This document shows positions 1 to 9,070 of a stretch of DNA of 64,000 nucleotides, one piece after another; the stretch's first letter is position 1, and each line of letters opens with the position of its first letter. This DNA comes from Vampirovibrio chlorellavorus. Its GTDB lineage: Bacteria > Cyanobacteriota > Vampirovibrionia > Vampirovibrionales > Vampirovibrionaceae. A model generated the notes under the pieces. That model was not told the DNA's origin and did no database searches. It was given only the letters and a program-made list of their open reading frames with translations. The stretch spans positions 212,400 to 276,399 of the forward strand of contig CAIPMU010000014.1 in assembly GCA_903866275.1 (NCBI GenBank), given 5' to 3'. A program made the translations under genes and the position numbers.

Positions 1-915
1 GGGTTCCAGCTTGTGGGTCAACAGGTGCTCCAGTTGGCGATTTAGCTGCTTCAGGTACATTCGGGCAGAATAAACACCCGGCAGTAAAAAGCTGCCGCTG
101 TTGTCGATCAATTCACCATGGAAAGTTTCCAGGGGTTGTTCAGGGAGTGTGTTGAGGTATTGTTCTGGCGTGGTTTCCTGGAGCTGGGGATACTCGACTT
201 TCAGTAGGGCGTGGCCTTCTGCGCTCACCGGCGCCAGATGATCCCCACCGATGGGTAGGAGGGCTGGCATATCTGGTGGACAGGCGGCTTGCAGCTTTTG
301 CGTCAGGGCTCGCAAGGCTTTGGTTTTTTGAGCGGTGGTGGCCGTCCAGTCGTGGAACATCATCTGGAAGTAGCCATCGGTGAGGTGTAAGGCTTTTACC
401 CTGTCGCCACTTGGGCTTTGCCACTGGAAAACAGATTGTTTGGGGTTGACCCCGCGCCACACCACCGCTGAATTCAGCCCGCAATGGTGCAACAGGGTGG
501 GAATATCCGCAGAATGACCAAATGTATCCGGCAGGTAGCCTGTAAACTGATGGCAACCCCAGGCTTTAGCGTCCCGGATGCCTCGCATCAGGTTGCGAAT
601 CAGGCTTTCCCCGCTCACCAGAAATTCATCCGGCATCACAAACCAGGGACCAATGCGTAAGCGCCCGGCCTCAATCAGGGCTTTGAGTCGAGGGCGGTTT
701 TCGGGGCGCAGCTCCAGATAGTCTTCCAGCACCACGGTTTGGCCGTCCAGCATAAAGCAGGGCAGAATGTGCTGCTCCAGTCGCTCTAAAATCTCATCCA
801 CCACGGTGGCCAGACGCACCTGATAGGCACGAAAGGGCAGATACCACTCGCGGTCCCAGTGGGTGTGGTAATACGCGGCAATGGGTGTTGCTGGGTTACT
901 GGTTTCTGATTGCAT
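1..915 (-). CDS. Glycoside hydrolase family 38 alpha-mannosidase, N-terminal part (gene runs off the window)
   Basis: The 305 codons present encode the N-terminal catalytic domain of a GH38 alpha-mannosidase, which removes alpha-linked mannose from glycans with a zinc-dependent retaining mechanism. Seen directly: the HTHWDREWY signature at residues 17-25, whose His and Asp bind zinc in the family, and the motif LPDTFGHSADIP with Asp at about residue 130, the family nucleophile. There is no signal peptide, so a cytoplasmic enzyme is likely. The start ATG at 915 lacks a strong ribosome binding site. The 3' end lies before base 1. Family assignment is secure; the natural substrate is not known. 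A terminator separates it from the upstream flagellar genes on the same strand. Confidence 0.88.
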   Translation of the reverse strand, partial: MQSETSNPATPIAAYYHTHWDREWYLPFRAYQVRLATVVDEILERLEQHILPCFMLDGQTVVLEDYLELRPENRPRLKALIEAGRLRIGPWFVMPDEFLVSGESLIRNLMRGIRDAKAWGCHQFTGYLPDTFGHSADIPTLLHHCGLNSAVVWRGVNPKQSVFQWQSPSGDRVKALHLTDGYFQMMFHDWTATTAQKTKALRALTQKLQAACPPDMPALLPIGGDHLAPVSAEGHALLKVEYPQLQETTPEQYLNTLPEQPLETFHGELIDNSGSFLLPGVYSARMYLKQLNRQLEHLLTHKLEP

Positions 916-989
916 GACGGGATGCCTATTTCTTCGGTCAACAGGGGTTCAACAGCATGGTGCAGGCACGTTCTGGGTAGTCATTGGAA

Positions 990-1040
990 TTTAAATTTTA
1001 AAACCCCAAAACGGGCCTGCTTTAAGTCTAGCAGGCCCGT
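990..1040 (-). terminator. Rho-independent terminator after the flagellar genes
   Basis: A perfect 10-bp stem (1011-1020 with 1031-1040, arms ACGGGCCTGC/GCAGGCCCGT) encloses a 10-base loop. Read on the minus strand it is followed by a T-rich tail (TTTTGGGGTTTTAAAATTT), so it should end transcription from the hook/rod gene before the mannosidase gene. Confidence 0.8.
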
Positions 1041-1091
1041 TGGGGTTTGAGGTGATGAAAATGGAAGGATGATTTTGAACAGGCGATGGCC

Positions 1092-1928
1092 TTACTGAAT
1101 CAGCTTGAGTGCCTCTTCCAGCAGGGTTTTGTTGGTGGAAATCAGCTTGGAGGTGACATCCATTTGTAGCTTGGCCTGAATCAGCATGTTCACGTTATCG
1201 CGCATCCCGGTATTAGAGCTTTCCAGCAAGCCCACCCGGAGCTCCCCGGAGCCTTCTACGGGCTCACCTGATAGGGCGGTGGGTTCAAACATCTGATCTT
1301 CCGGCATGGCCAGAGCGCCCGGGTTGATAAAGTTGACCAGCGCAATCTTGTACAGGGGGGTTGTGATTTTGCCCTTGTCGGCCACACCCACCACGGTGCC
1401 ATCGGCTTTCACCTTGTATTCGTCGTATTTGCCAAAGAACTTCCCGTTGCTGGGATCGATCCAGAGGTTGATTTCGGTGGTGGGGATGTGGCCTGGCCCG
1501 CCTGCGCTGTGGTTGGGGTTGTTGGCGGCGGGAGAGCCATTGCTGCTGCCGGTGTTGACCACTTGTCCATCTTCACCCAGCAGATACCCCTGAACAGAGT
1601 ACCCCAGGTTGTTGACCATTGTGCCTTCCCCGTTGACATCGAAATCGCCCAGTCTGGTGAAGACCAGTCTGCCATCGGGTTTTCGCATGGTGAAGTAGCC
1701 CTTGCCCTCAATCATCAGGTTGCTGGGGCTGCGGCCCGGCATGGATTTACCCTGATACGAGTTGCGGGGCAGTTCCATCAGTTGCGCCCCGTTCACGAAG
1801 TCGGAGAAGTTGACCTTGGTTTCGCGAAAGCCGGGGGTGTACATGTTGCTCATGTTTTCGCTCAGGGCCTGCATCCAGCCTAAAGCGGCCTTTTGGGTGT
1901 TTAGTGCTGTAATATACGGATCTTGCAT
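1092..1928 (-). CDS. Flagellar hook/basal-body rod protein (FlgE/FlgF/FlgG family)
   Basis: This 278-residue protein belongs to the flagellar rod/hook family that polymerises outside the cell membrane. The N-terminus has the family pattern of an amphipathic helix followed by an ENMSNMYTPGFRETKVNFSDF segment, equivalent to the usual NN(I/L)ANxxTxGFK signature. The middle contains the IEGKGYFTMRKPDGR...FTRLGDFDVNGEG block shared with FlgE, FlgF and FlgG, and the C-terminus (NTGMRDNVNMLIQAKLQMDVTSKLI) is the matching coiled-coil end. Its length is nearer to FlgG than to most FlgE proteins, but its place just after a fliK-like gene suggests a hook role, so I do not choose a symbol. A GAGGAC site precedes ATG 1928. 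Confidence 0.85.
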   Translation of the reverse strand: MQDPYITALNTQKAALGWMQALSENMSNMYTPGFRETKVNFSDFVNGAQLMELPRNSYQGKSMPGRSPSNLMIEGKGYFTMRKPDGRLVFTRLGDFDVNGEGTMVNNLGYSVQGYLLGEDGQVVNTGSSNGSPAANNPNHSAGGPGHIPTTEINLWIDPSNGKFFGKYDEYKVKADGTVVGVADKGKITTPLYKIALVNFINPGALAMPEDQMFEPTALSGEPVEGSGELRVGLLESSNTGMRDNVNMLIQAKLQMDVTSKLISTNKTLLEEALKLIQ

Positions 1929-1961
1929 GGCGTTAAAGTCCTCAACTCAAAGGGATGCTCA

Positions 1962-2738
1962 TTATTCCGACGGGGCGGAGTCCTGTGCGTTTTCCTGTTT
2001 TTGTGGTTCGTCCTGCGAGTGTTGATGGGGGTTACGGTATTGATACTCCAGCTGGCCCACGGGCAAGTTGCGGGCTAACATGCGGTTCCGCAAGTCATCC
2101 AGACCCTGTTGCATCACGGCGGCTGCGTTTTTATCGGCCGAGACAAATTGTGCAGAGACTTGTCCGTTGTTGATCTTCAGCACCACCGACGAGTTGGCAT
2201 CCAGTTCCACCCGGATGGGGCGTCCACTGCGATAGCCTTTTTCAATCAATTCGGTTAGCTTGGGGGAAACGTCAAAGCCGCGATAGCTGAACTCGCCGTC
2301 TTCACCCGTAGGGAAAACAGTGCTGGCGGGCACAGTGCCCATTAAAATAGGTAGGCCGGGAATTACCGCCTGCTTCAGGTATTGCACATCCGATGGGGTC
2401 AGGGCATCCTTGAGTAGTACCATGTCCTGATCAACAGGCTCAATGGTGTTGTCTTCCTTGCGGGTGGGGCTTTTGGCGACAATGCTAAGCTTGACCGGGG
2501 TGGTGTTTCCCTGGTTGCCGCTGCTGGTCACCGTTGCTTTTTCCTTGGTTTTGGCGGGAGCTTGTGTAGAGATCGTCTCGGGGGTGGTGAGGGATTCACT
2601 CACGATGCTGCTGAGCAAGTCCATGAACGATAAGTCCAGATCTTCTAGTGCGGGGTCGTTCGCCGCCAGCGGACGACGGAGTTTATCCACGGGAGAGGAG
2701 GCGCCACTGGGTTGCAGGGGAGAGTTCTCAATTCGCAT
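1962..2738 (-). CDS. fliK: FliK-like flagellar hook-length control protein
   Basis: The 258-residue product has a low-complexity N-terminal half and a C-terminal domain (about residues 155-235) that matches the FliK C-terminal pattern: RPIRVELDANSSVVLKINNG followed by QVSAQFVSADKNAAAVMQQ and a helix that leads to LPVGQLEY. In the family this domain switches export specificity when the hook reaches its length, while the disordered N-terminal region acts as the ruler. The protein is short for FliK (commonly over 350 residues). Its position between fliJ and a hook/rod gene supports the call. The last residues are Gln/Glu/His-rich. AAGGA precedes ATG 2738. Confidence 0.75.
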   Translation of the reverse strand: MRIENSPLQPSGASSPVDKLRRPLAANDPALEDLDLSFMDLLSSIVSESLTTPETISTQAPAKTKEKATVTSSGNQGNTTPVKLSIVAKSPTRKEDNTIEPVDQDMVLLKDALTPSDVQYLKQAVIPGLPILMGTVPASTVFPTGEDGEFSYRGFDVSPKLTELIEKGYRSGRPIRVELDANSSVVLKINNGQVSAQFVSADKNAAAVMQQGLDDLRNRMLARNLPVGQLEYQYRNPHQHSQDEPQKQENAQDSAPSE

Positions 2739-2878
2739 CAGGAGGGCTTCCTTTTGTCTTGCGTTTAATCGTTGGGGGAGGTGATCAACAAATGGATCGG
2801 GATGGAGTGGGCTGGGATTCAGGTTGGATCGAGCGGTCGGGCGTGGATTGGAGGGCTGAGGCTGAAGGCGTGTGACTA

Positions 2879-3370
2879 TTACTCTTCGGCGCCGTCAGCC
2901 TGGGCCAGGGCGAGATCTTCCGCCAAATCCAGTTCGTCTTGCAGTTTGGCCCGGAAATACCGTTGTCCTGCGATTTCATCCAGCATTTTCATTTCACGGC
3001 GTTTTTCATCTTCCAGCCACTCTTCGCGCGCCTTGTCCTGGTGTTTGATCAGGGCTTCCAAATCAGCCTGGGCCTTAATCAGGAGCTGACGTTCTGCCTC
3101 TAAAATTTCTTTGGCGCGGGCCAAGTCCTGGTGGAGCACCTCCAGTTGTTCGTTGAGGTGGTGGATGAATTCATCGTGAGCGGCCATGAGGGTGTGCGGT
3201 GAAGCCAGCATGTTCTGGTGCACCATGCGGATTTCGTTGCGTTTTTCCTCGATAGCCAGTTCAACTTCCCGAACCCGCTTTTGAGCGTCCACCACGCGCT
3301 GCTCGTGTTCTTTTTTCTTGCGTTCCCGCAATTCAAACACTTTTTGCAAGCGGTAAACAAAACGGGCCAT
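2879..3370 (-). CDS. fliJ: Flagellar export chaperone FliJ
   Basis: This is a 163-residue, almost wholly coiled-coil, highly charged protein. It opens with FVYRLQKVFELRERKKKEHE, the typical FliJ start, and continues in heptads rich in Glu, Lys, Arg and Leu to about residue 150. FliJ is the central stalk-like subunit of the flagellar type III export ATPase complex and acts at the cytoplasmic face of the export gate. It is the first gene of the flagellar block here, with fliK-like and hook/rod genes downstream on the same strand. The site AAGAGGT lies at good spacing before ATG 3370. No fliI is visible next to it in this window. Confidence 0.82.
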   Translation of the reverse strand: MARFVYRLQKVFELRERKKKEHEQRVVDAQKRVREVELAIEEKRNEIRMVHQNMLASPHTLMAAHDEFIHHLNEQLEVLHQDLARAKEILEAERQLLIKAQADLEALIKHQDKAREEWLEDEKRREMKMLDEIAGQRYFRAKLQDELDLAEDLALAQADGAEE

Positions 3371-3600
3371 GATTGACCTCTTGAGATTAAACGGGTAGTA
3401 ACAATAAACAGGTTTGGGGCTGATTCCAGGGCGGCCATGGCATAATCGCTCTCGGTCGGTATTGGAAGCCTATTGAGTTCTCGGACAAAAGCAACAAAAT
3501 CTGAAGGGGAAGCGTAAAAAATCACGTATCTGGTGGAGCTCACCCTTTGGCGAGTGAAATACCAGACCCGCAAGGGCTCAACCACTTTCGGTGTGGGAGG

Positions 3601-5079
3601 TCAGTATGATTCAACCTGACAGGGGGCTAATACGGCATCTTTCATTCCGTGAATCAGCTTTTTATCAGAAGGGCAGGCCGTGGCCAGGACCCCGGCCAGC
3701 GTGACCATCCCGTTCTGGATGAGATAATACGGACACAAGCGAGTGCGCGCCTTGAAGGGGGTTACTTCACCCGTGTTTAAATTCAGGCGTTCCACGGTTT
3801 GGGTTCCTGCCGGGATAAATTCCTGCAGGATATAAGGGGTTTTGCCAAAGCTGGCCAAGGCTGCATCAATGCGTTCACTCCAGCTTTCCGCGGAATGATC
3901 ATGCCCGATGGTCACGCCGCGGCTGCCCCAGCCCAACTCTGAAAAGCCGGAGGGCTTGAGCACAAGCTCGCGCTCTTTTTGGCTGAGGGTTTTCAGCTGC
4001 TGAAAATCCTGAATCGGTTTGCCGCCGGGGGATAAATTGGCTATGACGGCTTGGGGGGGTAAGGGGGCAGGGTCCACAATCCAGCCTGCGGGCACCCACT
4101 GTTTGAGCTGGGCAAAAGATGTCGCACCCAGCTCCTTTTGCCAGAAGTCAGCCAGAATGGGATGGTGTAGCAGGGCCAGAGAGAGCTTCTCCTCCACCTG
4201 AGGCTTAAAAGGCGGGGTACATTTGACCAGCCCTTTTTTGACGGCGTACTGGATGAGTTCGATTTTGGGAACGTTGGGCAGGTCGAACAGTTCAAAAAAG
4301 CGGTAAATGAGATCAATGGGCCGCTCTTCGCCGCTTGTCGGGTCGGTGAAAACCAGGCGGTCGCGCACAAGGTCCACGTTTTTGGGATGGAGGATCACCA
4401 TATTCGGGTATGGGGCCACCAAATCAGAGCCCTGGCGGATGGTATCCACCAGCCAGCCCATTTCAGCCAGGTAATCGCCCGCTTCATCCGATAGAACAAT
4501 AGCAATCGTGGGGTTTTCCACTTCGGGAACAAAGGCTTTCAGCATGTCCAGGAAGGCCCCCGGTAGTCCGTCGGTGGGTGCTTCGATCACCGGGAAACCA
4601 CTCTGGCGGTAGAGTCGGTTCAAGGCAGCCGTAAATCCTAATCCGCCCGGTACCGCATCAATCTCGCACAGCGTCCAGCCGTCCTCACGCAGGAGTAAAT
4701 CCGGGCGGAGCACTAACGGAAGATGTGATTTCATGCGTTTCATGGCGGCAAACTGCAGGAGCGTATCCGGCTTGCCCTGATCGTATAGTTCCGCAACCCA
4801 GGTGGGCACGGGGAGATTTGGATTTTTGCTGGCCCGGTACAGGGTATCTATGGCTTGTACAAACCGGTTCAGCATCTCGCCCAAGTCCAGTAATGCCTGA
4901 TATTGATGTTTAGACAGCCTGAAGGGTTCCGGGGACAGTTGCCAGCCCAGTCCGGTGGGACCAACTTCTGACGGGCCTGAGGCCATGGGGGTAGTTTGTC
5001 CGTAAAGAGGCTGCGCGGGAAGATAGGACAGATCCAGTCGGGGCGGACAGTTTGGCTGTGTTGGGTTTTGCGTGGACAT
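3601..5079 (-). CDS. Putative ATP-grasp family enzyme of unknown substrate
   Basis: The 492-residue protein looks like an ATP-grasp ligase, possibly of the circularly permuted or glutathionylspermidine-synthase-like type. Seen: TLCEIDAVPGGLGFTAALNRLY (about residues 136-157), similar to the E-x-(N/D)-x-x-PGG motifs of such enzymes; ELVLKPSGFSELGWGSRGV (about 365-385), a lysine followed by a Gly-rich loop as in ATP-grasp nucleotide sites; and TPYILQEFIPAGTQT, like the strand with the ATP-contacting Glu. There is no signal peptide. An AAGGAAG site precedes ATG 5079. It is transcribed divergently from the large acidic protein. I do not recognise a specific function; the ATP-grasp reading is an inference from motifs. 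Confidence 0.55.
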   Translation of the reverse strand: MSTQNPTQPNCPPRLDLSYLPAQPLYGQTTPMASGPSEVGPTGLGWQLSPEPFRLSKHQYQALLDLGEMLNRFVQAIDTLYRASKNPNLPVPTWVAELYDQGKPDTLLQFAAMKRMKSHLPLVLRPDLLLREDGWTLCEIDAVPGGLGFTAALNRLYRQSGFPVIEAPTDGLPGAFLDMLKAFVPEVENPTIAIVLSDEAGDYLAEMGWLVDTIRQGSDLVAPYPNMVILHPKNVDLVRDRLVFTDPTSGEERPIDLIYRFFELFDLPNVPKIELIQYAVKKGLVKCTPPFKPQVEEKLSLALLHHPILADFWQKELGATSFAQLKQWVPAGWIVDPAPLPPQAVIANLSPGGKPIQDFQQLKTLSQKERELVLKPSGFSELGWGSRGVTIGHDHSAESWSERIDAALASFGKTPYILQEFIPAGTQTVERLNLNTGEVTPFKARTRLCPYYLIQNGMVTLAGVLATACPSDKKLIHGMKDAVLAPCQVESY

Positions 5080-5296
5080 GGAGGCTTCCTTGTTGATTGC
5101 TTGGGCTGGAAGTGAAAAACGCCTGAGGGGTAGTTTGCACTTAGGTTGAGATTGTCACTGATCAATCGGCAATACTTCCCGGGTGGATGGGGCTGATTGC
5201 GAAACGGCTTCCTTGCGGAATAGGCCTCAAACTGGGTGCAATGGAAATATTATGGGTCAATCTCGCTGAATTCGTGAGGAAACGACGGATTTTCTT

Positions 5297-5302
5297 TATA
5301 AT
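5297..5302 (+). promoter_or_regulatory. Possible -10 element for the large acidic protein gene
   Basis: A perfect TATAAT lies 62 bases upstream of ATG 5364 in the divergent intergenic region. No good -35 hexamer is visible at 16-18 bases upstream, so the call is weak. Confidence 0.35.
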
Positions 5303-5363
5303 AGAAACAGGTGGACTGTGAAGGAGTCGCCAAAATGATTGAGTTGAGGATAGCGGAGACCCG

Positions 5364-8300
5364 ATGTTTTTTAAGAAGAACAAGCCAGCCCCGCTCCCTG
5401 AGGCAGAATCTCAGGCTTCTGCCAGGTCATCTGTAGTTCCCGAGGGGCAAAGCGTCTTTGCTCCCCGTTTGAACGTGCCTCCGGCGAAGATTGACTTTGG
5501 TTTTAACCAGGTATATGCCGGGGACGACAGTCCGCCTGCTGCATCCGCGCCAACACCTTCCTGGGAGCCGGAAGCCTGGAGAGCGCTGCCGGACCAGTCT
5601 GACTCCGAAATGTCTATGCCTTCCGTCATTCCCGTCGTGGATTCTGCCGTTGCCATTGAAGTATCAACATCTCACATTGAATACGCTGAGCCGCTGCCAG
5701 CGGGATCTGCGAACGCCTGGGACCCTTTGGCGGTTTTACCCTCGGAGACTTCTTCGTTGGATATGAGTCCAGAAGAGGTCTGGTCCATGATGGAACCTTC
5801 CCCGGCTATTGGTACGGCCTCTGAGATAGAGGAGATGGCATCGATGCCCTCGACTTTCGAATTGAGCGCTTCGCCGTCTTTCTCGGAAGCGTCTCAGGAT
5901 GCACTGTCATCTGAATCTGATGAAGTACCGGCCTCAGCCCCGATGGGTTCTGCGTCACAGGAAGAGGCTTGGGCCTCAGCCTTTGGGGAAGATATTCCGG
6001 AAACCGCCATACCGCTGATGACTCCAACAACTGAAATGGTTGCCCCACCGGTTGATTTGGCGATGGACTGGCAGTCACCGGCGGAGGGTCCCATTGACTG
6101 GGGTGCCGAAGCGAATAATTTCGTCGTGCCGTATCATGAGGATGTGGCGGATAAGCCAGCCCAGCCTGATGAACCATTGCCCGAAGTGGCTTCCGTGCCT
6201 CTGCCGGAGTCTGATGTTCCAGCTGCTGTTGTGGCTCCGCAAGAAGCGAGTGTCTCATCGCCGCCCAGCCTGATGTCTTCTGAGCCGGTGTCTGAATTTT
6301 TGGCTCAGGCGTCCACAGACGCCATGTGGGATGCCCCTGTTTCTGGTGATTTTGATACTGCGGTTTGGGAAGTTCCCAGTCTGGACGCTGTGGACTCGGA
6401 TCCATTGATGGGAATGGATGTTACAGCCTTTGTGATTAAACCCATCGTGCCAGAGGAAAGCCCGGTGAGCAGTGCTTCGGTGGGTGGTGACACAGCGATT
6501 GACGACAGCACGGTTGTTTCGACTGAACGGATAGAGACGGAGGCATTTGCGCTCGATGAATCGTCTCTGGATGCCTGGCCAGCGTCGTCTGAGATGCCTG
6601 CTGAGCCACTGGCAGTGCAAGAACTGGGTGTGGCCCCCATTGTCGTTGAAGAGCCTGTGCCCATTGTGTCTGGTACGCCTGTGACCCTGAATCCTATTGT
6701 GCCTTTGCCGCCGGATTTATGGGGTGAGGAGGGGGTCGGTATAGAGGGATCTTTCGGCGTTGCTGAACCAGTGTCATCGATGGATAGTACCTTTGGACAA
6801 GCCCTGTGGGAGGAAACTCCGGCTGCTCAGATCGAGCTGGAACAGGCCCCGGCATTGGAATGGATGTCTGGTGAATCACTGAGCGATGAGACATCGACGT
6901 TTGATCCGATTAGCGCTTCTCAGGAATTATCAGCGGGCTGGGCCGCACTGGAAACTCAGTCCGAATCGGGTGCGCTGGGTTTTGATCTGGTCGATGATTT
7001 TTCCGGGCAATCCACGGAGCTTCAGTGGGCAGCGGAAACTCCGCCTGTTCAGGCGTCCCAGCAAGCGTTGGCTCAGGAATGGGCGAATATGCCTTTGGAT
7101 GACGATCCGGTTTATATGTACCCGGTTTCCACCACGCCCCAGACCGAAGCGGCATTGTGGAATAATCTCAACGCCCCCGATAGTGTTGTCCCCGGTGATC
7201 AGGTGCCCTTGGCATCGGGTGCCTATATGGACACCATTAATGAGCAGTTGTACCCCGCGGATCCCTTTTCGGGCCTGAATGATGAGTTTTCTGCCGGGGA
7301 ACAGGCCTTTGCCGAGGCCGCACAATACTTGTTCCCGGAGACGATGACCGCGCCGCTGGAGTGGTCGGAGGAGTCCTATGGCGCGCAGGAAGTCCCTACC
7401 CTGAATGACGATGATTATCCGGTTCTGGAGCTGGGACCCAGTTACGTGCCTCAGGCTCAAGGCTCTCGAACCGTTGTTCCGCAGAAATCGACACCGGGCT
7501 TGTCCGATTACGCCGGGGCAGTATTTTACGCCGAGCCTGTTGCGCCCCATGCTGAAGCGTTTGTGGGCGATCGGCAAACGCTGGAGGCTTTGCCCGGCGC
7601 TTCGTCTTCGATGCCTTTTGTCGCCTTGCAGGCATCCGAAGCGCCACCGGAGACTGCTGCGAGCAGTAGAGCGGCCTGGGGGCCCTCCGCTGTGGCGGAT
7701 AATTATTCCCAGTCTCAGGCTGCATTTCTTGATATGGGGCCATCGATGCCTGTCTATGAGCCCCTGTATTCACTGCCAGAGCCGGATGCAGTTATACCTG
7801 ACGGCGCTTTGGCGCAGCCTTCGGTTGTCGCTGCCGAAGAGCAGGACTTTTATGCCACGGCGTTTACGCTGAATGACACTGGTGAGTTGGTGCCGTTACA
7901 TGAAGAGGAGCTGTTGATTGAACTGCCACCGCTCCCTCAGCCAAAAGTAGAACCGGATACTGTCGCCTTCGAGCCCGAATTGACTGCGGATGCGGTTGCC
8001 CATTGGGGGGAGGATCTTCAGCAGGCGTTCACTGAACTGGCTGATCCGGCGGGTGCTGTGCATTATGCTCAGCCAGCACAGCCTCAGGCGGCGTCTATGG
8101 ATGCATCAGCCTGGTCTGGTTCCGTTATCAGCTTAGAGCCATCTGAGGGCTGGGTAGAGCCAGTCGTGACTCCTCCTTTCCCGGCATCGTTTGCCTCTAC
8201 GGAGGATCAGGTGTCCATCCGGCCGACAGCACCTGCGCCCTCTCTGGACTGGCAGGATTTAATTGCGCCCTATGTGGCCAATCCAGTCAATGCACCCAGC

Positions 8301-9017
8301 TCGGCACCCAGGACGAGCGTGAAGCCCACCAGTGTTCCGAACGCCGTTCAAACCGCCGCTGAGCGGGTGTCTGTGCCACCCACACCGGAAGGAGAGCTTC
8401 CGCCGGAGAAGCGGATCATTCATCCCAAGCCGTTAAACCGTAAGATGCCTGATAAAATGCCTGATTTAAAGCAACAGGTCTCAGTCTCTCCATCGGTAGT
8501 GCCTGTGGTGTCGGTGGCCAACTCCGCCTTTGCACCCTCCATCCCTGCTCTTTCCGAAAATCAGCCGCAGGTTCAGGGGATGGCCTTCCCTGCTGAACCT
8601 GCAACCGAAGCAGTGGAGGTCGCTCCCATTCAGAATAGCTGGTATGAGTCGAACGAATCGGTGGATTCAGGGGTGGCAACGCCCGTGGTGTTGCCGGCGT
8701 TGTCGCAAGCTCACCAAAAGCTGGCCGTGGGTAATCTGGAAGTGAGGGGCCTCTGCCAGTTATCCCCTGATAAGCGGCTGATGGTGGTGCACAGTGACGG
8801 CGTTTATGCGCTGATGGCACAAAGTGGTCCCGGACAATCCGATGTGACGGTGTTGAAGGTCTTTGAGCAGAATCCGCTGGCCTATCAAAATACCTTTACT
8901 GCCGTAGAAGAGGTCAAAGCATCCGGGCAGGGCATGTTTGTTACTCAGGTCGGAACTTGGCGCGCCATTATTTCCACCTTTCAGGATAAAATTACCTTGC
9001 ACACCGAATTGGGGTAG
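5364..9017 (+). CDS. Large acidic, disordered, Trp-motif protein with a conserved-looking C-terminal module; unrecognised
   Basis: I do not recognise this 1217-residue protein. After a short basic start (MFFKKNK) it is about 1000 residues rich in Ala, Ser, Pro, Glu and Val, with very few Lys or Arg. About 23 single tryptophans, each set in a short acidic or small-residue context (for example AWDPL, VWSMM, DWGAEA, LWEETP, EWANMP, HWGEDL), recur along it. A more basic Pro-rich stretch follows (about 1000-1060), and the last 99 residues (1119-1217) form a compact domain with alternating hydrophobic strands (KRLMVVHSDGVYALMA, GMFVTQVGTWRAIISTF). There is no signal peptide or membrane segment. A GGAGA site precedes the ATG. 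An HTH/zinc-ribbon gene follows after 53 bases on the same strand. A scaffold or docking role is only a guess. Confidence 0.7.
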   Translation: MFFKKNKPAPLPEAESQASARSSVVPEGQSVFAPRLNVPPAKIDFGFNQVYAGDDSPPAASAPTPSWEPEAWRALPDQSDSEMSMPSVIPVVDSAVAIEVSTSHIEYAEPLPAGSANAWDPLAVLPSETSSLDMSPEEVWSMMEPSPAIGTASEIEEMASMPSTFELSASPSFSEASQDALSSESDEVPASAPMGSASQEEAWASAFGEDIPETAIPLMTPTTEMVAPPVDLAMDWQSPAEGPIDWGAEANNFVVPYHEDVADKPAQPDEPLPEVASVPLPESDVPAAVVAPQEASVSSPPSLMSSEPVSEFLAQASTDAMWDAPVSGDFDTAVWEVPSLDAVDSDPLMGMDVTAFVIKPIVPEESPVSSASVGGDTAIDDSTVVSTERIETEAFALDESSLDAWPASSEMPAEPLAVQELGVAPIVVEEPVPIVSGTPVTLNPIVPLPPDLWGEEGVGIEGSFGVAEPVSSMDSTFGQALWEETPAAQIELEQAPALEWMSGESLSDETSTFDPISASQELSAGWAALETQSESGALGFDLVDDFSGQSTELQWAAETPPVQASQQALAQEWANMPLDDDPVYMYPVSTTPQTEAALWNNLNAPDSVVPGDQVPLASGAYMDTINEQLYPADPFSGLNDEFSAGEQAFAEAAQYLFPETMTAPLEWSEESYGAQEVPTLNDDDYPVLELGPSYVPQAQGSRTVVPQKSTPGLSDYAGAVFYAEPVAPHAEAFVGDRQTLEALPGASSSMPFVALQASEAPPETAASSRAAWGPSAVADNYSQSQAAFLDMGPSMPVYEPLYSLPEPDAVIPDGALAQPSVVAAEEQDFYATAFTLNDTGELVPLHEEELLIELPPLPQPKVEPDTVAFEPELTADAVAHWGEDLQQAFTELADPAGAVHYAQPAQPQAASMDASAWSGSVISLEPSEGWVEPVVTPPFPASFASTEDQVSIRPTAPAPSLDWQDLIAPYVANPVNAPSSAPRTSVKPTSVPNAVQTAAERVSVPPTPEGELPPEKRIIHPKPLNRKMPDKMPDLKQQVSVSPSVVPVVSVANSAFAPSIPALSENQPQVQGMAFPAEPATEAVEVAPIQNSWYESNESVDSGVATPVVLPALSQAHQKLAVGNLEVRGLCQLSPDKRLMVVHSDGVYALMAQSGPGQSDVTVLKVFEQNPLAYQNTFTAVEEVKASGQGMFVTQVGTWRAIISTFQDKITLHTELG

Positions 9018-9070
9018 TTGTTTATACGGACCCTGTGCATGTTCCCGTTACCATGAATTTATAGGCCTGA

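Noticed and set aside
3371..3600. Extra coding region or riboswitch upstream of fliJ
   Set aside because: The overlapping frame ending at 3100 lies in another frame of fliJ; no conserved riboswitch core was recognised in the leader.
6930..7577. Antisense open frame of 215 codons inside the giant acidic protein gene
   Set aside because: Shadow frame in a low-complexity gene; Arg-rich, no start signals and no family match.
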